DNA from: Williamsia soli
GTDB lineage: Bacteria; Actinomycetota; Actinomycetes; Mycobacteriales; Mycobacteriaceae
NCBI RefSeq assembly: GCF_017377795.1
Contig: NZ_JAFRDR010000010.1
Location: forward strand, 124,001 to 188,000
Direction of reading: 5' to 3'
Length of the DNA stretch: 64,000 bases
Shown here: positions 58,773-64,000 of the stretch, piece after piece
Position numbering within the stretch: position 1 is the stretch's first letter
How the letters are laid out: the number at the start of each line of letters is the position of its first letter
Position numbers and translations under genes: made by a program
The notes under the pieces: model-generated
Seen by the model: the letters and a program-made list of their open reading frames with translations, nothing else
The model's database searches: none
Told to the model about the DNA's origin: nothing

Positions 58773-59462
58773 GTGGTGGCAGTCGACCGTCCCACGGCGC
58801 AGGAAGAAAAGGTCCAACGGGCGCCGCGGGCGCGAATGACCGGCACCCAGCGGCGGCACCAGCTCATCGAGGTCGCCCGGGGACTGTTCGCCGAGCGCGG
58901 CTTCGAGGGCACGTCGATCGAGGAGATCGCCCAGCGGGCCGGGGTCTCGAAACCTGTTGTCTACGAACACTTCGGTGGCAAAGAAGGCCTCTACGCGGTG
59001 GTTGTCGACCGCGAGATGGAAACCCTGTTGGAGATGGTCACGTCGTCTCTGACCAAAAACCGATCTCGCTACCGCGTTCAGCAGGTGGCACTTGCGTTGC
59101 TGACGTATATGGAAGACCGCACCGAGGGCTTCCAGATCCTGGTGCGAGGTACGCCGACCTCAGGGGATTCAGGTCGCTATTCCAGTCTGTTGACCGATGC
59201 GATCAGTCAGGTGGAGCATCTGCTCGCCAGTGACTTCCAACGCCGTGACCGCGACCCCGCGCTGGCCCCGCTCTACGCGCAGGCGCTCGTCGGAATGGTC
59301 ACGGCAACCGCGCAGTGGTGGCTCGACGTCCGCGAACCGTCCAAGGAGGTGGTTGCGGCGCACCTGGTCAACCTCTGCTGGAACGGGCTGATGCACCTCG
59401 AGCAGGATCCACATCTGGTGGGACCCAACGAGCGGCAGGATGACGAGGGCACGGAGTCCTGA
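58773..59462 (+). CDS. TetR-family regulator upstream of mfd
   Basis: A 229-residue regulator with HTH (QRRHQLIEVARGLFAERGFEGTSIEEIAQRAGVSKPVVYEHFGGKEGLY, in pieces) and a C-terminal domain with an acidic tail. The gene position, between glmU and mfd, matches Rv1019. GTG 58773 and GTG 58776 are both possible; AGGAGG at 58763-58768 suits the second slightly better. A long palindrome lies about 100 nt upstream. Targets are unknown. Confidence 0.88.
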   Translation: MVAVDRPTAQEEKVQRAPRARMTGTQRRHQLIEVARGLFAERGFEGTSIEEIAQRAGVSKPVVYEHFGGKEGLYAVVVDREMETLLEMVTSSLTKNRSRYRVQQVALALLTYMEDRTEGFQILVRGTPTSGDSGRYSSLLTDAISQVEHLLASDFQRRDRDPALAPLYAQALVGMVTATAQWWLDVREPSKEVVAAHLVNLCWNGLMHLEQDPHLVGPNERQDDEGTES

Positions 59463-59468
59463 CAGTGG

Positions 59469-60257
59469 TCAGGTCAGCTGCAGACTGCGTTTGCTCAGAC
59501 CCATCCAGAATCCGTCGATGACCTGCTTGCCGACCTGTTCGGCGTCGTCGCTGGCACCCAACGCCACGAACAGAGGCGACCAGTGCTCGGCGGTGGGGTG
59601 GGCGTACGGCATTCCGGGCGCTTCGGTCTGGAACCGGATCAGCGATTCCACGTCGCCGGCCGCGAAGCGTTCTCCGGCCCAGACGTCGAACTCCTTCGAC
59701 CAGGCAGGTGCGGCGGCATCGGGACGCCAGTCGCGCAGAAATGGCAGGCCATGGGTGGTGAAGCCCGACCCGACGATCAGCACGCCCTCGTCGCGCAACG
59801 GCCGCAGTCGTCGGCCGAGATCGAGCAACTTCTCCGGGTCGAGCGTCGGCAGCGAGATCTGCAGCACCGGGATCTGTGCCTCCGGGTACATGACGGTCAG
59901 CGGTACGTAAGCACCATGGTCGAGTCGACGGTGCGAATCGTGATGCACCGCTTGTTGATCGGGCATCAGCGCGGCAACCTTGGCGGCCAGGTCGACGGCA
60001 CCGGGCGCGTCATACCGGACGCGGTAGTAGTGCTCGGCGAATCCGCCGAAGTCGTACGTGAGAGGCACCGAGGGGTCGGTTGCGCCGATGGTCAGCGGCG
60101 CGGACTCCCAGTGGGCCGACACCATCAGGATCGCCGTGGGTGTGGGTAGGTCCGTGGACCACTGATTCAATTCGGACACCCACCGGGCATCATCGACCAA
60201 CGGGGGAGCGCCGTGGCTCAAATACAAGGCCGGCATACGCGTCATGGACATGATCAT
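59469..60257 (-). CDS. LigB/DodA-type extradiol dioxygenase
   Basis: A 262-residue class III extradiol ring-cleavage dioxygenase related to YgiD/plant DOPA 4,5-dioxygenase. Likely Fe/Zn ligands are in LYLSHGAPPLVDD (His), VSAHWES (His), DHGAYVPL (His) and GSGFTTHGLPFLR. Substrate could be a catechol, but no aromatic pathway genes are near. Several in-frame ATGs make the exact start uncertain within 12 residues. It converges with the TetR gene. Confidence 0.88.
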   Translation of the reverse strand: MIMSMTRMPALYLSHGAPPLVDDARWVSELNQWSTDLPTPTAILMVSAHWESAPLTIGATDPSVPLTYDFGGFAEHYYRVRYDAPGAVDLAAKVAALMPDQQAVHHDSHRRLDHGAYVPLTVMYPEAQIPVLQISLPTLDPEKLLDLGRRLRPLRDEGVLIVGSGFTTHGLPFLRDWRPDAAAPAWSKEFDVWAGERFAAGDVESLIRFQTEAPGMPYAHPTAEHWSPLFVALGASDDAEQVGKQVIDGFWMGLSKRSLQLT

Positions 60258-60307
60258 ACAAACACGGACCGCGGTCCGCTTGATTCCCGAGGGTGTGAAG
60301 GCGCAGC

Positions 60308-60832
60308 TCAGATGGGTGGTGTGTCCGAATCATCGACGTCGAACTGCATCAGGATGCAATCGACCCAGATCCCGTGCTTGAAGCCCACCCGTGTGAGTCG
60401 GCCCACGTCCTCGAAGCCCGCCTTGGTGTGTAAAGCGATCGATCCGGTGTCGGCGACGTCCGCGATCACCGCGACGATCCTGCGGACCGGGGTGTCGGCA
60501 ACAGCGTCGAGCAGGCTCCGCAGCAGCGCCTTGCCGTACCCCTTGCCGGTGTGGTCCGGACTGAGGTAAATGGTGTTCTCCACGGTCCAGTCGAAGGCCC
60601 GCTTCACCCGGTATTGGCCGACGTAGGCGAAGCCCACGACCGCACCGCTGTCGTCCTCGGCGACCAGGAACGGCAGTCGAGCGGCATGTAGGTCGGCGCG
60701 CTTGACCTTCCACTCGGCGGCAGTCGGGGCGTCGTAGTCGAAGGTGATCACGGTGTTGTCGACGTAGTACTTGTAGATCTCGGCCACCGCGACGCAATCG
60801 GGCGCAGTACCGGGACGAATGGTGACGGTCAC
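60308..60832 (-). CDS. GNAT acetyltransferase, phosphinothricin-acetyltransferase-like
   Basis: A 174-residue GNAT-fold N-acetyltransferase. The acetyl-CoA loop is LSPDHTGKGYGKALLRSLLD, and the earlier GFAYVGQYRVKRAFDWTVENTIYL and later IADVADTGSIALHTKAGFEDVGRLTRVGFKHGIWVDCILMQ (in pieces) are typical of the Pat/Bar group. The substrate could be phosphinothricin, methionine sulfoximine or another amine. GTG 60832 overlaps the SDR stop (GTGA), so the two are co-translated. Confidence 0.9.
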   Translation of the reverse strand: MTVTIRPGTAPDCVAVAEIYKYYVDNTVITFDYDAPTAAEWKVKRADLHAARLPFLVAEDDSGAVVGFAYVGQYRVKRAFDWTVENTIYLSPDHTGKGYGKALLRSLLDAVADTPVRRIVAVIADVADTGSIALHTKAGFEDVGRLTRVGFKHGIWVDCILMQFDVDDSDTPPI

Positions 60833-61722
60833 AGGGCGAACCTGGTGCCTGTCGCACTCTCGGCGAGCTCCCACAGCAGACCCGCCGTGCGGAAGTCGCA
60901 GGCAGCTGGGGTGCGCCCGACGAATGTCGGTCCACCGCGCAGGCCGAATCTACCGTCGGGTCCCACATACGCACCCGAGGGCACGTCGGGTGTGAGGGCG
61001 TAGAGCGTCAATGCCGCGCCTTCGGCAGGGCTGTTCGCCAGGACGTTCCCGGCCCCCTCGATGATCTTGTCGACCGGACCGATCCCCGTGAGCCCTAGGA
61101 TGCCGGTGGTTGCCCAACCGGGGTGCGCGATCGCCGTCGACACCCCAGAGCCCGCCGCCCGCAGACGGCGGTCGAGCTCGAGCGCCCACAACATGTCTGC
61201 GAGTTTCGACTGTGAATAGGCCTTCGGTCTGCTCCACGCTCGTCGTTCGAAGTGCGGGTCATCGAGTCTGACCGTGCCGGTCTTGTGTGAGGTCGACCCG
61301 ACGATCACCACACGATCGGCAATGTGCGGCAACAGGAGATTGGTGAACGCGAACGGGCCCAGAAAGTTTGTGCCCAAGCACATCTCGAAGCCGTCGACGG
61401 TCCGGGTGTGTTCGCGGGCCATCACCCCCGCGTTGTTGATGAGGCTGTCGATCTGCCCCAGTCCCTCGGCGCACCGTCTGACCGATGCCAGATCGGCGAC
61501 ATCGAGCTCGACCACTTCGGTACGGGCCCCTGCGGTTTCGGACGCAAGCTGAGCTGCGCGCTCCTTGCCCCGCTCGAGATCCCGGACGGCCAGCACCACC
61601 TGGGCGCCCACTCGTGCGAGACCACGAGCGGTTTCCCAGCCGATCCCGTTGGTCGCGCCGGTGACGACGATGCGCTTGCCGTCCATTCGTGGCAGGTTCG
61701 CCGCCGACCAGCGTGATGTCAT
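60829..61722 (-). CDS. Short-chain dehydrogenase/reductase (retinol-dehydrogenase/oxidoreductase-like)
   Basis: A 297-residue SDR. It has VVTGATNGIGWETARGLA, VVELDVADLASVRRCAEGL, INNAGVMARE, VIVGSTSH (Ser) and AYSQSKLADML (Tyr-Lys), then HPGWATTGI. The longer C-terminus and the NAGVM/YSQSKLAN pattern place it with protochlorophyllide-reductase-like or retinol dehydrogenase-like SDRs common in mycobacteria. Substrate unknown. It is translationally coupled to the GNAT gene. Confidence 0.89.
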   Translation of the reverse strand: MTSRWSAANLPRMDGKRIVVTGATNGIGWETARGLARVGAQVVLAVRDLERGKERAAQLASETAGARTEVVELDVADLASVRRCAEGLGQIDSLINNAGVMAREHTRTVDGFEMCLGTNFLGPFAFTNLLLPHIADRVVIVGSTSHKTGTVRLDDPHFERRAWSRPKAYSQSKLADMLWALELDRRLRAAGSGVSTAIAHPGWATTGILGLTGIGPVDKIIEGAGNVLANSPAEGAALTLYALTPDVPSGAYVGPDGRFGLRGGPTFVGRTPAACDFRTAGLLWELAESATGTRFAL

Positions 61723-61772
61723 GCGGTCAGCTTAGTGGAGGTCGCCCTGCCGTCATCGCCGCGGCGATCGAC

Positions 61773-63311
61773 TCAGACGATTCCGCTGGGTGCTCGCCGG
61801 CTGCCGGGCTCCTGCGTCGGCATGCTGTTGGCGGGCACGGGATACGGAGAGCCGAGGCCCACAAAGCCTGCGCCGACGTTCGGCCCGCATTGCGCCGCCG
61901 CCAGCTCGACTTTGGGCGCGGGATCGCTGAACCGTGGCCGTCTCGCGTCTGGGGACGCCGCGAAGTCGAACGCCGACGTCATGTCCCCGGTGACGCTGCG
62001 TCGCCACGGGGTCAGATTGGGGACGTCGACGCCGAATCTGGTTTCTATCAGGCGCAGCTGGGACGTGTGGTCGAAGGTCTCGGAAGCAATCAGTCCGCCG
62101 CGGCTGTACGGGGAGATGACGAACCCCGGCACTCGATAGCCCAGACCGATCGGCCCGCGTACACCCTTCGACGACGCCACCGAGTTCAGATTCGGGACCC
62201 TCACGTATTCGCCCGGGGTGCCTTCGGGCGCGGTCGGCGGGGTGACGTGATCGAAGAATCCGCCGTTCTCGTCGTAACTGATGATCAACGCCGTCTTCTC
62301 CCACACCTTCGGGTTGGACGTCAGGATGTCGAGAAGTTGCACGATCCCGACGGCGCCGAGCGCGGCAGGAAGTGCCGGGTGCTCGCATTCGAGGAGGTTC
62401 GGGACCACCCACGACACCGAGGGCAGTTTGTCCGCGGCGACGTCTGCTGCGAAATCGTTCGGATAGGTGGGCACGATGCCGCGCTGATTGAGTTCGGAGT
62501 TCACGTCGGCCGCCTGCGTGAAACAGGCCATCATGCCGTCGAGGATCACCGACGACAGTGGCCCGAAATCCTTGTTGTTGTAGATCTTCCAGCTCACCCC
62601 GGCGTCGCGCAGGTTATCGGGCATGGTGCGCCACGAGTACGTGAACTTCGGGAGCTGGGTGGGCGTCTCGAGGAGCGGTCCACCGGCGACGCCGTCGGGG
62701 TCGATCGAGGCGCTCATCCAATACAGGCGGTTCGGGTCCGTGGGCCCGATCACGGACGCGTGATAATTGTCGCACAGCGTGAACGCGTCGGCGAGTTCGT
62801 AGTGGACAGGTATGTCCTCGCGTTGGTAGTAGCCCATCAGCGCGGGCCCGTTCGCGGGCCCCACCGACTTGATCGACATCGGCAGCCAGCCGTCGTTGCG
62901 ACCACCGTTCCATGCGGCGTGCAGGCCCGCCCACGAGTGATCGGGGTCGTTGATGCACTCGCCGTCCAGGCTCGGTCCGCGGGTGGTGTCGAGGCGGAAC
63001 GGCATCGTGTAGCCGGTTGTGGTCGGCCCTACGTTCGGCGCCCAGCCATGTTGCTTCCAGGCGTCGGACGGGTCATCGAAGCCGCGCACGCCCTGGAGGG
63101 TCCCGAAGTAATGATCGAACGACCGGTTCTCCTGCATGAAGAACACGAAGTGCTCGATGTCGTCGAGCGAACCGGAGCCGCCTGGGTCGGCGGCGTACGC
63201 CCGGTCGATGATCGGGTTCGCCCACGACGCGAGGAATGCAGTGCCGCCGACTGCTGCGACCTTGGCGAAGAACTCGCGCCGGTTCATTCCGGCAAAGGGG
63301 CTGGTGGACAC
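61773..63311 (-). CDS. Tat-exported phospholipase C / acid phosphatase-family esterase
   Basis: A 512-residue secreted phosphoesterase. The twin-arginine signal is at the start ([21 protein letters not shown]). The catalytic signature is [25 protein letters not shown] in pieces, with further metal/active-site blocks [15 protein letters not shown] and [13 protein letters not shown]. These match bacterial non-haemolytic-type phospholipase C/AcpA proteins. GTG 63311 has GAGGAGG 8 nt upstream and defines a clean signal peptide. It is divergent from mfd. Substrate head group unknown. Confidence 0.9.
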   Translation of the reverse strand: MSTSPFAGMNRREFFAKVAAVGGTAFLASWANPIIDRAYAADPGGSGSLDDIEHFVFFMQENRSFDHYFGTLQGVRGFDDPSDAWKQHGWAPNVGPTTTGYTMPFRLDTTRGPSLDGECINDPDHSWAGLHAAWNGGRNDGWLPMSIKSVGPANGPALMGYYQREDIPVHYELADAFTLCDNYHASVIGPTDPNRLYWMSASIDPDGVAGGPLLETPTQLPKFTYSWRTMPDNLRDAGVSWKIYNNKDFGPLSSVILDGMMACFTQAADVNSELNQRGIVPTYPNDFAADVAADKLPSVSWVVPNLLECEHPALPAALGAVGIVQLLDILTSNPKVWEKTALIISYDENGGFFDHVTPPTAPEGTPGEYVRVPNLNSVASSKGVRGPIGLGYRVPGFVISPYSRGGLIASETFDHTSQLRLIETRFGVDVPNLTPWRRSVTGDMTSAFDFAASPDARRPRFSDPAPKVELAAAQCGPNVGAGFVGLGSPYPVPANSMPTQEPGSRRAPSGIV

Positions 63312-63460
63312 GGTAGCGCCTCCTCGGTTGGGGCAACTCGACAACTGTAGGTCCGGTCATGGTCGGGTGACCGGCGTTTGGAGAGCTCGGGTGATCGCGT
63401 ATCGGTCCGGACCGGAGCCAGCTGCGTGAACGATTGTCACCGGGCACCCGTAAACTGATT

Positions 63461-63466
63461 GATGTG
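63461..63466 (+). promoter_or_regulatory. -10 box of mfd
   Basis: TAAACT begins 13 nt before the GTG start of mfd, with no Shine-Dalgarno between them. A leaderless transcript is likely. No convincing -35 is seen at 16-19 nt; TTGTCA (63434-63439) is 21 nt away. Confidence 0.5.
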
Positions 63467-63473
63467 ACTGGGC

Positions 63474-64000
63474 CCTCTGCTGCATTTTTCACGGGACAGC
63501 TGTCGGGACTGGCACAGATCGCGGCGTCCGACGCCGCGCTGACCGGTCTCGTGGCCAAGCTCGGAACACCGGAACAAGAGTTCGTGGGGCCGCCCGCGGC
63601 GCGGCCGTTCGTGATCGCCGCGATGGCCGCCGCTGCGCCCGGTCCGATCCTCGTGGTCACGGCCACCGGGCGTGAGGCCGACGAACTCACCGCGCAGCTG
63701 CGCGACATGGTCGGTAAGACGGTCAGTCAGTTCCCGTCGTGGGAGACGCTGCCACACGAGCGGCTGTCCCCGTCTGCGGACACCGTCGGTCAGCGCCTGC
63801 GCGTGCTGCATCGCCTCCGGCACCCCGAAGAAGAGAGCTACGGCCCACCGCTCAAGGTCGTGGTGACCACCGTCCGCTCGCTGGTCCAGCCGATGGCGCC
63901 CGGTCTGGGCGATTTCGATGCGATCACCCTGCAAGAGGGCGCCGACGTCGATTTCGACGACCTCATCGCAAAACTGGTGGAGCTCGCGTACACCCGGGTC
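63474..64000 (+). CDS. mfd: Transcription-repair coupling factor Mfd, 3'-truncated by window edge
   Basis: The first 175 codons of Mfd, which removes stalled RNA polymerase and recruits UvrA for repair. The frame opens at GTG 63474 (VTGPSAAFFTGQL) and is open to the window end. The UvrB-homology module is visible: ILVVTATGREADELTAQL, SQFPSWETLPHERLSPSADTVGQRLRVLHRL and VVVTTVRSLVQP. The order TetR - mfd matches Rv1019-Rv1020. The helicase motors lie beyond the window. Confidence 0.9.

Overview
The window is a high-GC actinobacterial chromosome segment, most likely from a mycolic-acid genus of the Mycobacteriales, with Gordonia as the best guess. The markers are RpfB, a Pmt protein O-mannosyltransferase, an F420-type flavin oxidoreductase, Tat-exported hydrolases, many GTG starts and many probably leaderless transcripts. 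From memory, the gene order arcA - pmt / rsmI - pabB - metG - tatD - rpfB - ksgA - ispE ... pth - rplY ... prsA - glmU - TetR - mfd matches Mycobacterium tuberculosis Rv1001-Rv1020. The second two thirds is therefore conserved core with lineage-specific insertions. The genus is inferred from gene content only.

Positions 1-23,900 are mostly accessory. The order is: the end of a beta-carbonic anhydrase; a TetR / ABC-exporter / Rossmann-enzyme module around a 13-bp-arm palindrome; a GAF-LuxR regulator divergent from an acyl-CoA ligase; a DUF5994-like protein and a tandem universal stress protein; a SoxR-controlled FMN reductase-MFS pair; a PhnB-like protein and a 2-oxoglutarate oxygenase. A reductive-pyrimidine-type operon follows (TetR, beta-ureidopropionase, dihydropyrimidinase, LLM flavoenzyme) with a divergent MFS pump. 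A lone molybdopterin oxidoreductase, another MFS carrier, arginine deiminase and a small GntR regulator complete the region.

Positions 23,900-37,500 hold a BCCT osmolyte transporter, pmt and rsmI with overlapping divergent -10 boxes, pabB, metG, an F420/PPOX-type protein, an alpha/beta hydrolase, a PhzF enzyme, tatD, rpfB, ksgA and ispE. A 76-bp-period repeat lies between two convergent genes.

Positions 37,500-49,300 carry an ABC-F ATPase, a 3-hydroxyisobutyryl-CoA hydrolase and a tightly overlapped TetR - MFS - fold-type-III PLP enzyme - aldonolactone oxidase operon. A Tat-exported neutral ceramidase, a lipoprotein and prfC follow. The four-gene operon is the strongest candidate for an undescribed pathway.

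Positions 49,400-64,000 return to core genes (fabH-like, pth, rplY, prsA, glmU, mfd). Interspersed are TetR regulators, an EamA carrier, an epoxide-hydrolase-like protein, ArsC-like and FabG-like proteins, tRNA-Gln(TTG), a frameshifted secreted-protein gene, a long AT-rich palindrome, a LigB-type dioxygenase, a GNAT, an SDR and a Tat-exported phospholipase C-like enzyme. Almost every regulator sits beside its probable targets, and several have a clear palindromic operator.
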